Below are positions 34,456 to 41,885 of a stretch of DNA of 64,000 bases, one piece after another. The notes under the pieces are model-generated. The model had not been told where the DNA came from, searched no databases, and saw only the letters and a list, made by a program, of their open reading frames with translations. The translations under genes and the position numbers were made by a program. Source of the stretch: an uncultured Chitinophagaceae bacterium (lineage in GTDB: Bacteria > Bacteroidota > Bacteroidia > Chitinophagales > Chitinophagaceae); NCBI GenBank assembly GCA_936908745.1, contig CAKZFX010000009.1, positions 1-64,000 on the forward strand, written 5' to 3'. The first letter of the stretch is position 1; every line of letters starts with the position of its first letter.

Positions 34456-35916
34456 CTACAGACTTTTTATTTCCGTGATCAGGTCCTGCAACACTTTCTT
34501 CGCATCGCCAAATAACATCGACGTTTTTGGACGGAAGAAAAGATCGTTTTCAATACCGGCATAACCGGGCTTCATGCTTCGTTTGTTGACGATCACCGTT
34601 TTTGCCAGCTCCACATCCAGTATCGGCATGCCATAGATAGGTGAAGAAGGATCGGTTTTGGCAGCAGGATTCACCACGTCGTTTGCCCCTAATATCAATA
34701 CCACATCGGTGCTTGCAAACTCTTCGTTGGCATGTTCCATTTCCAATAACTTATCATAGCTCACGTCGGCTTCTGCCAATAGTACGTTCATATGGCCGGG
34801 CATACGTCCTGCCACCGGGTGAATAGCATATTTTACTTCCACGCCTTTTTCGGTCAATAGTTTTTCGAGTTCATGACAGGCATGTTGCGCCTGCGCCACC
34901 GCCAGTCCATAACCCGGAACGATATATACTTTGCTGGCATAGCTCATCACCACGGCCGTATCGCTTAATGAAATTTCTTTGTACGAACCTTGTTCTTTTG
35001 AACCACCTCCTGCCCCTGCTTTCGAACCACCGCCAAAGGAACCGATCAGTACATTGGCTAATGAACGGTTCATCGCTTTACACATTAATATGGTCAGCAA
35101 TGTACCTGCTGCACCCACCAAAATACCACCGGTCAGCATCACTTTATTATCATACAGGAAACCACCACAAGCTGCGGCCACACCCGTAAAAGAGTTGAGC
35201 AATGAAATCACCACCGGCATATCCGCACCACCAATCGGGAATACAAAGAACACACCGTATAGTAATGACAACGCAAAAATGGCGTAGAAGATGATACTTG
35301 CATTGGCCGGCATCCAGCCGATCAGGTAAACGGCGAGCCCGATGATGACAGCCATTAAGCCCAGGTTGAAAATATGCTGTCCTTTAAAAGAGAAATCTTT
35401 GATCTTACCGTTGAGTTTACCCCATGCGATCATACTTCCGGCAAAGGAAACAGAACCGATGATCAATCCTAAAAGGATAATGAGAATATGACCGGTTGGA
35501 ACAGGGTATTGGCTTTCGCCCAAATCGCTCAACGGCGGATAAACCGTCCAACCTTCTGAGAATATTTTAGAAATATGATCAAACTCCACCACAGAAATCA
35601 ATGCTGCACAAGCGCCACCCATTCCATTGAACAGGCTCACCATTTCGGGCATCGCCGTCATCTTCACTTTTTTTGCTGCCAGTGTACCGATGATCGTTCC
35701 GATGGCAATACCGCCGAATATCCAGCCATAGTTGCCGAGTTTATTACCAGCTTCATCGGTATATAAAAAGATGGTTCCGAAAATAGCGATCGCCATACCG
35801 CCAGCCGCCACCAGGTTTCCCTTGCGTGCTGTAGCGGGGTTGGATAGCATTTTCAAACCCACGATAAATGTAATCGAGCCAATGAGGTAACAAAGGGTGA
35901 GTATATTCAACTCCAT
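34456..35916 (-). CDS. pntB: NAD(P) transhydrogenase subunit beta
   Basis: This is the beta subunit of the proton-translocating transhydrogenase that reduces NADP+ with NADH at the inner membrane. The 486 residues contain about eight or nine membrane helices (1-290), then a Gly/Ser-rich linker. The NADP-binding domain III (about 315-486) has P-G-Y-G-L-A-V-A-Q-A-Q-H and G-A-N-D-V-V-N-P-A. Its stop is followed by a TACAAACCACAAACTA-type spacer. The three pnt genes are consecutive in the order pntA1, pntA2, pntB. Confidence 0.95.
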   Translation of the reverse strand: MELNILTLCYLIGSITFIVGLKMLSNPATARKGNLVAAGGMAIAIFGTIFLYTDEAGNKLGNYGWIFGGIAIGTIIGTLAAKKVKMTAMPEMVSLFNGMGGACAALISVVEFDHISKIFSEGWTVYPPLSDLGESQYPVPTGHILIILLGLIIGSVSFAGSMIAWGKLNGKIKDFSFKGQHIFNLGLMAVIIGLAVYLIGWMPANASIIFYAIFALSLLYGVFFVFPIGGADMPVVISLLNSFTGVAAACGGFLYDNKVMLTGGILVGAAGTLLTILMCKAMNRSLANVLIGSFGGGSKAGAGGGSKEQGSYKEISLSDTAVVMSYASKVYIVPGYGLAVAQAQHACHELEKLLTEKGVEVKYAIHPVAGRMPGHMNVLLAEADVSYDKLLEMEHANEEFASTDVVLILGANDVVNPAAKTDPSSPIYGMPILDVELAKTVIVNKRSMKPGYAGIENDLFFRPKTSMLFGDAKKVLQDLITEIKSL

Positions 35917-35950
35917 AATTTCCTTTTAATCTTTTTCTAAAAGCCGGTTC

Positions 35951-36262
35951 TTATTTCTTTTTCTTTTTAAACATTTCCAGCATCCTGTCTGTCACCACAA
36001 AACCACCCACCACGTTCAGCGTTCCTAAGACCACTGCAAGAAAGCCGAGGACCAATGCGAGATAGTTGTCACTCTCCGCCTTGCCCATAACGATGATAGC
36101 ACCGATGATCACCACACCGTGAATGGCATTTGCACCACTCATCAGCGGCGTATGCAATACGCTTGGCACACGGCCAATGATTTCAATACCTACAAAGATC
36201 ATCAGCACAACGATGTAGATGATCTGCTGGTTTTCGGTGATAAATGATAAGAATTGTTCCAT
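35951..36262 (-). CDS. pntA2: NAD(P) transhydrogenase alpha subunit, membrane part
   Basis: This 103-residue protein carries the membrane helices that form the C-terminal end of PntA in E. coli, here encoded separately as in many Bacteroidota and alphaproteobacteria. Three hydrophobic segments (about 10-25, 45-60, 68-92) and P-L-M-S-G-A-N-A-I-H-G are visible, the latter being the conserved segment. It lies 41 bases after pntA1 and 34 before pntB. Confidence 0.92.
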   Translation of the reverse strand: MEQFLSFITENQQIIYIVVLMIFVGIEIIGRVPSVLHTPLMSGANAIHGVVIIGAIIVMGKAESDNYLALVLGFLAVVLGTLNVVGGFVVTDRMLEMFKKKKK

Positions 36263-36303
36263 ATTTCAAAAAATATTCAATGTTCAATTAACAATAATCA
36301 ATT

Positions 36304-37416
36304 TCAATTTTTTAACCGCTCGTGCACCACCTCGCCATTGTGTGTGATACAACTTCCTTTTACCAGTTCATCGTCCCAGTTCAGGCTGATCGTATTTTCT
36401 TTGGTAATGATCAGTTGTAAAAAGTTCAGTACGTTTTTGCCATAGAGTTTGCTTGCATCCGATGGCATCGTGGATTGCAGCGATGAATTGCCAACGATGC
36501 TGACACCGTTATGTATCACGGTCTCATTGTTTTTGGTAAACGGCGTATTGCCACCTGTAGCGGCAGCCAGATCAATGATCACAGAGCCATTGCGCATGGC
36601 GTTGATCATTTCCTCAGAAATCAATATGGGTGCTTTTTTACCGGGTATCTGTGCTGTTGTGATCACGATATCAGCTTTGGCGATACTCTCGGCAATGCGT
36701 TGTTGTTGTTTTTGTTTGTATTCTTCTGTTTGCTCCACGGCATAACCACCGGCTTTGCTGGCATCGGCTGCTCCTTCCACTTCCACAAATTTGGCACCGA
36801 GGCTCATCACTTCTTCTTTCACCGCAGGTCTTGTGTCAAATACTTCCACCACAGCGCCGAGGCGTTTGGCGGTGGCAATGGCTTGCAGACCTGCCACACC
36901 TGCACCGAGTATAAGCACTTTTGCAGGAGCAATACTACCGGCAGCCGTCATAAACATCGGGAAATAACGTCCATACTGTGTAGCGGCAGTAAGCACCGCT
37001 TTATAACCAGCAATATTGGCTTGCGAACTCAACACGTCCATGGCCTGTGCCCTTGTGGTACGTGGCAGCATATCCAATGAAAAAGAAGTAAGGTTATTGG
37101 TTGCCCAATTCTTCATTTCTTCTATGTTAAATAAAGGCTGGTAAACGCCTACCGCTATTTTCGATTTTAGATTTCCGATCTCCGATTTCTCTATCGGGTG
37201 AATAACGAGAACGATATCGGAGCCTGAAATTACTTCGCTGCGGCTTTTGATTTGTGCGCCTGCTTTTTCATAATCAGCATTACTGCAAAAAGCTTTTTCA
37301 CCGGCGCCAGTTTCTACGACAACAGTAATTCCTTTTTTGGTCAGCGTGGCCACAGCTTCGGCCAGCAGCGATACTCTTGTTTCATGGGCAGGTTCTTTTA
37401 GCAGGCCTATGGTCAT
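36304..37416 (-). CDS. pntA1: NAD(P) transhydrogenase alpha subunit, NAD-binding part
   Basis: This soluble domain I of the transhydrogenase binds NAD(H). From ATG 37416 (MTIGLLKEPAHETRVS, the classic PntA opening) the product has 370 residues. It shows V-L-I-L-G-A-G-V-A-G-L-Q-A-I-A-T-A, the Rossmann glycine loop, and the flexible-loop region after it. The reading frame is open to 37548, but that extension runs through a noncoding repeat region and gives an unlikely protein. It begins the pntA1-pntA2-pntB operon. Confidence 0.94.
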   Translation of the reverse strand: MTIGLLKEPAHETRVSLLAEAVATLTKKGITVVVETGAGEKAFCSNADYEKAGAQIKSRSEVISGSDIVLVIHPIEKSEIGNLKSKIAVGVYQPLFNIEEMKNWATNNLTSFSLDMLPRTTRAQAMDVLSSQANIAGYKAVLTAATQYGRYFPMFMTAAGSIAPAKVLILGAGVAGLQAIATAKRLGAVVEVFDTRPAVKEEVMSLGAKFVEVEGAADASKAGGYAVEQTEEYKQKQQQRIAESIAKADIVITTAQIPGKKAPILISEEMINAMRNGSVIIDLAAATGGNTPFTKNNETVIHNGVSIVGNSSLQSTMPSDASKLYGKNVLNFLQLIITKENTISLNWDDELVKGSCITHNGEVVHERLKN

Positions 37417-37484
37417 TGGGAGAATTTGTTTAAGGTTGCAATTGCGGATTGAGAGATGAAGATAGGGAATTTTGGTCACCGCAG

Positions 37485-37505
37485 ACCTGCCTGTCGGCAG
37501 ACAGG
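37485..37505. repeat. Palindromic repeat (copy 3) in repeat-rich spacer
   Basis: ACCTGCCTGTCGGCAGACAGG is the reverse complement of the 6566-6587 copy. The surrounding spacer (37417-37661) also holds CCGCAGA/GCAGAGATTCGCAGAGAG words, CCCAAAGTCGCAAAGATGCGAAGG and CTGTGGCCCTCTGTGGCC, all of the kind repeated between Bacteroidota genes. The spacer has no convincing gene. Confidence 0.75.
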
Positions 37506-37661
37506 GGACAGGAGAAGCAGAGATTCGCAGAGAGAGATTTAACCCCAAAGTCGCAAAGATGCGAAGGATTCTCTTATTTAAACTTTCTCAGCGGTCCTCC
37601 CTTTTTCTGTGGCCCTCTGTGGCCTTTAGATTTGGCGATCTCAGCAGCTTTGTGGGAACCA

Positions 37662-38459
37662 TCAAAACCGTATCGTAAAATGCTGTTTTTCTTTAAACTC
37701 GCTGCGGAAGAAAACGATACCAATAAAAAAAAGGTCAATACTGCAACGGACGGCCGGATCATTTTTAATCGTTTTCCAGGCTGCTTCCATCTGCGCACTC
37801 CAGTGAATATCATCAAAAATTAAAATAGAATCGTTGTTTGTTTTGGTCAGCAGTTCCCGGAAATAGCGTTCGGTCGGTTCCTGCCGATGGTTGCCATCGA
37901 TGAAGGCAAGGTCAACGGTTGACAGTCCACGCACAACAGCCGGTAACGTATGATCAAAATTGCCTTCTATTATTGTGCAGTTGGAAAGCTCTGCATTTTT
38001 AAAATTATGCCTTGCTGCTGCGGCTACCGCTGCCGCACCTTCCAATGTTGTAATCCGTGCATCGGGTTTTGCCAATGATAAATAAGAAGTCGTAATGCCC
38101 AATGAAGTGCCGAGTTCGACAATAATCCCGGGCTTGTAATATTGAACCATGCGGAAAAGCAGTTGGCCCAGTTTTGCCGGCTTGGCGGCATTTTTAGCAA
38201 TGGAGGAAACCGTGCGTTGTTTGGTAGCACCTGTTACCGAACCGGCACCGTAATCTTCAACGGTCAGTAAAGTTTGATCTTGTAATAATTTTTTGCGCAG
38301 GCCCTCCACCCTGCTGTACGCATGATAATGTTGTTTGTCGTTAAAAACTTTTGTGATCAATTCAAAAACAAACGGCGAATGCATCCCATGTCCCTTGCTA
38401 TTACCAGCGGTGAAGTAGTAACGGAGGTATTTTTTAGCTAACTGAAAGGAGGAATACAT
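37662..38459 (-). CDS. Class I SAM-dependent O-methyltransferase-like protein
   Basis: This 265-residue cytosolic protein has the SAM-binding motif V-E-L-G-T-S-L-G-I-T-T-S and acidic loop T-L-E-G. The later D-L-A-F-I-D-G-N-H-R and I-L-I-F-D-D-I-H-W resemble the metal-binding DG-NH and DD motifs of caffeoyl-CoA/catechol O-methyltransferases. The first ~60 residues (L-R-Y-Y-F-T-A-G-N-S-K-G-H-G-M-H-S-P-F) form a Bacteroidota-specific N-terminal extension. The substrate is unknown. It starts at ATG 38459. Confidence 0.85.
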   Translation of the reverse strand: MYSSFQLAKKYLRYYFTAGNSKGHGMHSPFVFELITKVFNDKQHYHAYSRVEGLRKKLLQDQTLLTVEDYGAGSVTGATKQRTVSSIAKNAAKPAKLGQLLFRMVQYYKPGIIVELGTSLGITTSYLSLAKPDARITTLEGAAAVAAAARHNFKNAELSNCTIIEGNFDHTLPAVVRGLSTVDLAFIDGNHRQEPTERYFRELLTKTNNDSILIFDDIHWSAQMEAAWKTIKNDPAVRCSIDLFFIGIVFFRSEFKEKQHFTIRF

Positions 38460-38462
38460 TTC

Positions 38463-38510
38463 GTGAATGGTGAGTGATCAATTGTGAATGGTGAATAGTG
38501 AATGGTGAAC
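38463..38510. repeat. GTGAATGGTGA word repeat
   Basis: Four imperfect copies of GTGAATGGTGA/GTGAATAGTGA lie directly upstream of the methyltransferase start. The reverse-complement words occur at 15766-15788. Confidence 0.6.
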
Positions 38511-38579
38511 CCGTTTCACATTATTCACTTCGCTTTTAATTATTAACGTAACCTATAAAACAACTTATTCTTTCTTTTC

Positions 38580-38667
38580 CACATTCTCACATCCTCACAT
38601 TTCCACATCTTCACATTCCCACATCCTCACATTCCCACATTCCCACATTCCCACATTCCCACATTCT
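38580..38667. repeat. 8-nt tandem repeat (CACATTCC), about 11 units
   Basis: Eleven consecutive 8-nt units can be read with consensus CACATTCC and variants CACATCCT, CACATTTC and CACATTCT. The array ends one base inside the folA stop codon. It has no dyad symmetry and no spacers, so it is a microsatellite-like array, not a CRISPR. Confidence 0.85.
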
Positions 38668-39158
38668 TACTCTCTCTCCCACACCTGGAACGAATAGTTA
38701 TAATCATTTTTCTCGTCAGCTTCATAGTTCTTTTGGCTTACCAAGCGCCATTCTTTCGGATCAACGGCTGGAAAGAACGTATCGGCATCGGGGTCACCGT
38801 CCACTCTTGTGAGGTAAATGCGTTTGGCTTTTGCAAATACGGTACGATAAATTTCACCACCGCCGATCACCATTACTTCACGGGCATCCGTTTCTCTGGC
38901 AAGGAATAATGCATCTTCGATGCTGGCAACGCTGACTGCATTTTCCGCTTTCCAACCCGGCTGCCTTGTGATCACAATATTCTTACGACCGGGCAAGGCT
39001 TTGCCCAATGAATCAAATGTTTTCCGCCCCATTACCACCGGCATGCCCCAGGTTACATTTTTAAAATGCCTGAGGTCGTTCGGCAAATGCCAGGGCATGG
39101 TTCCGTCTTTGCCGATGGCATTGTTGTTGGCGGCGGCTACTACTAAGGAAATGATCAT
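38667..39158 (-). CDS. folA: Dihydrofolate reductase
   Basis: It reduces dihydrofolate to tetrahydrofolate with NADPH. The 163-residue protein begins at ATG 39158 (MIISLVVAAANNNAIG). It shows P-W-H-L-P-N-D with the proton-donor-site D28, the cofactor motif V-V-M-G-R-K-T-F-D-S, and G-G-G-E-I-Y. It is functionally linked to thyA, which lies just upstream on the same strand. The two are separated by a four-helix-bundle gene with repeat borders. A perfect TAATTTTG box ends 3 nt before the start. Confidence 0.95.
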   Translation of the reverse strand: MIISLVVAAANNNAIGKDGTMPWHLPNDLRHFKNVTWGMPVVMGRKTFDSLGKALPGRKNIVITRQPGWKAENAVSVASIEDALFLARETDAREVMVIGGGEIYRTVFAKAKRIYLTRVDGDPDADTFFPAVDPKEWRLVSQKNYEADEKNDYNYSFQVWERE

Positions 39159-39161
39159 AGT

Positions 39162-39169
39162 CAAAATTA
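39162..39169 (-). promoter_or_regulatory. Bacteroidota -7 box for folA
   Basis: The minus strand TAATTTTG matches TAnnTTTG exactly and ends 3 nt before the folA ATG, so the mRNA would be leaderless. It adjoins the AAATAAG repeat block. Confidence 0.45.
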
Positions 39170-39171
39170 GA

Positions 39172-39188
39172 AATAAGAAATAAGAAAT
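39172..39188. repeat. Left arm of inverted repeat around the four-helix-bundle gene
   Basis: AATAAGAAATAAGAAAT here is the perfect reverse complement of 39650-39666. It is AT-rich and of low complexity, so chance similarity cannot be excluded. Confidence 0.6.
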
Positions 39189-39223
39189 AAAAAATTAGAA
39201 ATGAGCCCTCACTATTGCATCAA

Positions 39224-39598
39224 TCATTTCTTAACCGCACGGCTTTTGGCGGTTTCAATGCTTTTCAGGAAAATCGCCATTAGCTGGTTGGCTTCGCTAA
39301 AAGCCAATTGAACTTTTTCATGTACTAACAACGGCTTGCGTTGGATTATTTTCAGGTTAACCCTTGACTCACGTATTTCCTTCAATACCATTTTTATTTT
39401 GTGAATAAAGTCAGCCTTTGATTCCGCTGCCTGTGCTTCGCCATAAATAAGGGCAGAGGCAGTTGAACTTTTTGAAAGCTGGAATTGAAGATTTTGACCC
39501 GCTTTGCTATTCCGTAATAAGTCGCATACTTCTAAACATACGCAGGCAAAATCAACCAACCTGTCTTCGAGGTCAAATTTTTGATTTGCAGTTTCCAT
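39224..39598 (-). CDS. Four-helix-bundle protein (23S rRNA intervening-sequence family)
   Basis: This 124-residue all-helical protein matches the S23/IVP four-helix-bundle family: F-D-L-E-D-R-L-V-D-F-A near the start, Q-L-S-K-S-S-T-A-S-A-L-I-Y-G-E-A and L-K-E-I-R-E-S in the middle. These genes were first seen in 23S rRNA intervening sequences and are scattered in Bacteroidota genomes, often among repeats. No biochemical role is established. Here the gene separates folA from thyA and is bounded by a 17-nt inverted repeat. Confidence 0.88.
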   Translation of the reverse strand: METANQKFDLEDRLVDFACVCLEVCDLLRNSKAGQNLQFQLSKSSTASALIYGEAQAAESKADFIHKIKMVLKEIRESRVNLKIIQRKPLLVHEKVQLAFSEANQLMAIFLKSIETAKSRAVKK

Positions 39599-39649
39599 AT
39601 TATAGGTTTACGAATTACCAGTACTGCACTTCCTTATTCCTTATTTCAC

Positions 39650-39666
39650 ATTTCTTATTTCTTATT
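39650..39666. repeat. Right arm of inverted repeat around the four-helix-bundle gene
   Basis: ATTTCTTATTTCTTATT is the reverse complement of 39172-39188. It abuts the thyA stop codon (39667). Confidence 0.6.
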
Positions 39667-40461
39667 CTACACAGCCACCGGCGCTTTAATAGCCGGGTGA
39701 CTCTGGTAGTTTTCCAATGTAAAATCTTCAAAGCTGAAACCAAAGATATCTTTCACCGCCGGGTTTAGTTTCATGGTTGGCAATGGGAAAGGTTCACGGG
39801 TCAGTTGCAGGTTCACTTGTTCAAAGTGATTACTGTAAATATGCACATCACCAAATGTATGCACAAACTCACCGGGTTGCAGGTCACATACCTGTGCGAT
39901 CATCATTGTCAATAAAGCATACGAAGCAATATTAAAGGGTACACCAAGGAATACATCGGCACTGCGCTGGTACAACTGGCAGCTTAGTTTTCCATCGGCC
40001 ACGTAAAATTGAAACATATTGTGGCAAGGCATCAGCGCCATTTCGGAGAGTTCGCCTACGTTCCATGCGCTGACGATCAGTCGGCGGCTGTCGGGGTTCT
40101 TTTTGATCTGTACGATCAGTTCGCTGATCTGGTCTATCGCTTTTCCATCCTTTGTTTCCCAGCTACGCCATTGTTTGCCATAAACAGGGCCAAGATCGCC
40201 GTTTTCATCGGCCCACTCGTCCCAGATCTTCACGCCGTTTTCTTTGAGGTAAGCAATATTCGTATCGCCTTTCAGGAACCATAACAACTCGTGGATGATG
40301 CTTTTGAGATGGACTTTTTTGGTCGTCACCAGCGGGAACCCTTTTTGCAGATCAAACCGCATCTGGTAGCCAAAACAGCTTTTGGTACCCGTGCCCGTAC
40401 GGTCGGTTTTCGTGACGCCTGTATCTAATATATGACGAAGAAGGTCGAGGTATTGTTGCAT
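39667..40461 (-). CDS. thyA: Thymidylate synthase
   Basis: It methylates dUMP to dTMP with 5,10-methylene-THF. The 264 residues equal the E. coli length and the catalytic Cys is C146 (L-M-P-C-H-N). The dUMP-binding R-R and the D-V-F-L-G-V-P-F-N-I motif are intact. Pairing with folA is typical, because thymidylate synthesis produces the dihydrofolate that FolA recycles. A weak TAACTTGC box lies 4 nt before the ATG. Confidence 0.97.
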   Translation of the reverse strand: MQQYLDLLRHILDTGVTKTDRTGTGTKSCFGYQMRFDLQKGFPLVTTKKVHLKSIIHELLWFLKGDTNIAYLKENGVKIWDEWADENGDLGPVYGKQWRSWETKDGKAIDQISELIVQIKKNPDSRRLIVSAWNVGELSEMALMPCHNMFQFYVADGKLSCQLYQRSADVFLGVPFNIASYALLTMMIAQVCDLQPGEFVHTFGDVHIYSNHFEQVNLQLTREPFPLPTMKLNPAVKDIFGFSFEDFTLENYQSHPAIKAPVAV

Positions 40462-40552
40462 GACTGCAAGTTAGCGAAAAGAGAAATGGGGAGTTGGGGG
40501 GTGTGAGGAAAGTGTGAATTGAAACTATATAAATGATACAGCGGAATATATA

Positions 40553-40560
40553 TACCTTTA
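40553..40560 (+). promoter_or_regulatory. Probable -7 box for the SPFH-SHOCT cluster
   Basis: TACCTTTA matches TAnnTTTG at 7 of 8 positions (A for the final G). The same A-ending box recurs before the genes at 42881, 43678, 44605 and 46103. Confidence 0.4.
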
Positions 40561-40632
40561 AGTTGTCCCCACTTATAATTCCCCCTGGCGAAGCCCCCGG
40601 TTGTTACTCAAAACAATTAATACCGTGTTAGT

Positions 40633-41574
40633 ATGGCTTTACCATTCATCGAAATTATCGAAGCAACTACTCCCGACCCTAACCTCTTATTATGGAAGTA
40701 TGCCGATGAGGACAAGGAAATCAAGAACGGCGCAAAACTTACCGTAAGAGAATCGCAGGTTGTGGTTTTCCTGAACGAAGGACAATTGGCTGATGTTTTC
40801 CAGCCTGGGTTGCACAGCTTAAGCACCGAAAACATTCCCGTTTTAAGCCGGCTGAAGGGCTGGAAATATGGCTTCAAAAGTCCTTTTAAAGCCAATGTGT
40901 ATTTTGTGAATACACGCCAGTTCGTCAATAATAAGTGGGGCACACCTGCACCCATTATGATGCGTGACCCGGAATTCGGGCAAGTGCGTGTAAGAGCTTT
41001 CGGAACATTTGATATCCGGGTCAAAGATGTTGAGCTTTTTTTTCGCCAGTATGCAGGCTCCTATAAGACGTTTACCATTTTTGAATTGCAACATGAATTG
41101 CGTGACTTCATCGCTCCAAAATTCGGCGAAGTATTGGCGCAACAGAATTTGTCAGTCAAAGACGTAGCGGGAAGCATTTCTGATCTCGGCAAAAAAATAG
41201 AGCCTTCCCTTAAACCTTATTTTGCGCAATTGGGACTGGAACTGGTCACCTTCACGATCACCAGCGTTACATTGCCTGATGAAGTAACGGCCCATTACGA
41301 CAAGGTTACCAATATGAATATGGTAACAGATATGGATAAATTTACTCAATTCAATACAGCACAGGCAATTGGTGAAAAAGGAACAGCCCTGAACGAAGCT
41401 ACCACCCATGCAATGGCCATGAGTATAATGATGAGCCAGGTACAGCAACAAGCCCAGCAACCACCAGGAGATATCACAGTTAAACTTCAAAAATTAAAAT
41501 CACTTTTTGACAGCGGGCTGATTGATGAGGCGGAGTATAAAAACAAGAAGGAAGAGTTACTGAAACTGTTATAA
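40633..41574 (+). CDS. SPFH-domain protein with C-terminal SHOCT (YdjI-like)
   Basis: This 313-residue protein has no membrane helix or signal. Residues about 25-220 form the virion-core/YdjI-type SPFH domain: early I-K-N-G-A-K-L-T-V-R-E-S-Q and a later V-R-A-F-G-T-F-D-I-R-V-K-D. A Met/Gln-rich linker (about 255-275) leads to a C-terminal SHOCT segment (about 280-313; L-K-S-L-F-D-S-G-L-I-D-E-A-E-Y). In Bacillus subtilis, YdjI with YdjG and YdjH recruits PspA to damaged membrane. The next genes are zinc-ribbon proteins, which supports a related membrane-stress role, although no pspA is present. Confidence 0.85.
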   Translation: MALPFIEIIEATTPDPNLLLWKYADEDKEIKNGAKLTVRESQVVVFLNEGQLADVFQPGLHSLSTENIPVLSRLKGWKYGFKSPFKANVYFVNTRQFVNNKWGTPAPIMMRDPEFGQVRVRAFGTFDIRVKDVELFFRQYAGSYKTFTIFELQHELRDFIAPKFGEVLAQQNLSVKDVAGSISDLGKKIEPSLKPYFAQLGLELVTFTITSVTLPDEVTAHYDKVTNMNMVTDMDKFTQFNTAQAIGEKGTALNEATTHAMAMSIMMSQVQQQAQQPPGDITVKLQKLKSLFDSGLIDEAEYKNKKEELLKLL

Positions 41575-41612
41575 ACCATTAAGAAATTAAGGAGCATTAA
41601 ACCTTAATGGTT
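41574..41612. repeat. AACCATTAAG/CTTAATGGTT hairpin between genes
   Basis: A 10-bp inverted repeat (41574-41583 and 41603-41612) begins at the last base of the SPFH stop codon. It lacks a T run on the plus strand, so it is more likely a repeat element or mRNA stabilising hairpin than a terminator. Confidence 0.55.
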
Positions 41613-41626
41613 CAAAAAAATTATAA

Positions 41627-41881
41627 ATGAGTACAGAAAAAAAATCCCCTTTATCCCTTTTACAAAAGATGAAGCAAACCGCCAAAGAACAAAAGTCCTA
41701 TGGTGGTGATATAGAAGATGAAGCTCCTAAAGTAAATGTCAGTACCTGTCCCAATTGCGGCGCCGGCCGGGCACAGCCCGACGGGCTAACCCATTGTGCT
41801 TACTGTGGCTTTGAATTTCTTTCCGTAAAGCTTAGCGACGGTATTCATATCAAAAAAGAAGACAATTCTCAAAACCCATAA
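41627..41881 (+). CDS. Small zinc-ribbon protein
   Basis: This 84-residue protein has a basic helical N-terminus and a zinc ribbon with C41-P-N-C44 and C57-A-Y-C60. It has no signal peptide, so it is cytosolic. It is placed 52 bases after the SPFH gene and 4 bases before the next zinc-ribbon gene. B. subtilis YdjG-type partners of YdjI also carry a zinc ribbon, which is the main hint to function. Confidence 0.8.
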   Translation: MSTEKKSPLSLLQKMKQTAKEQKSYGGDIEDEAPKVNVSTCPNCGAGRAQPDGLTHCAYCGFEFLSVKLSDGIHIKKEDNSQNP

Positions 41882-41885
41882 TACC

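Noticed and set aside
37417..37548. N-terminal extension of PntA1
   Set aside because: Known PntA proteins begin MTIG-like, as at 37416; the extension is translated repeat DNA.
37449..37823. Plus-strand open frame across the pntA1-methyltransferase spacer
   Set aside because: It overlaps the minus-strand methyltransferase and is built from noncoding repeat words.
38580..38667. Possible CRISPR array
   Set aside because: Units are 8 nt, contiguous, with no spacers and no cas genes nearby; it is a simple tandem array.
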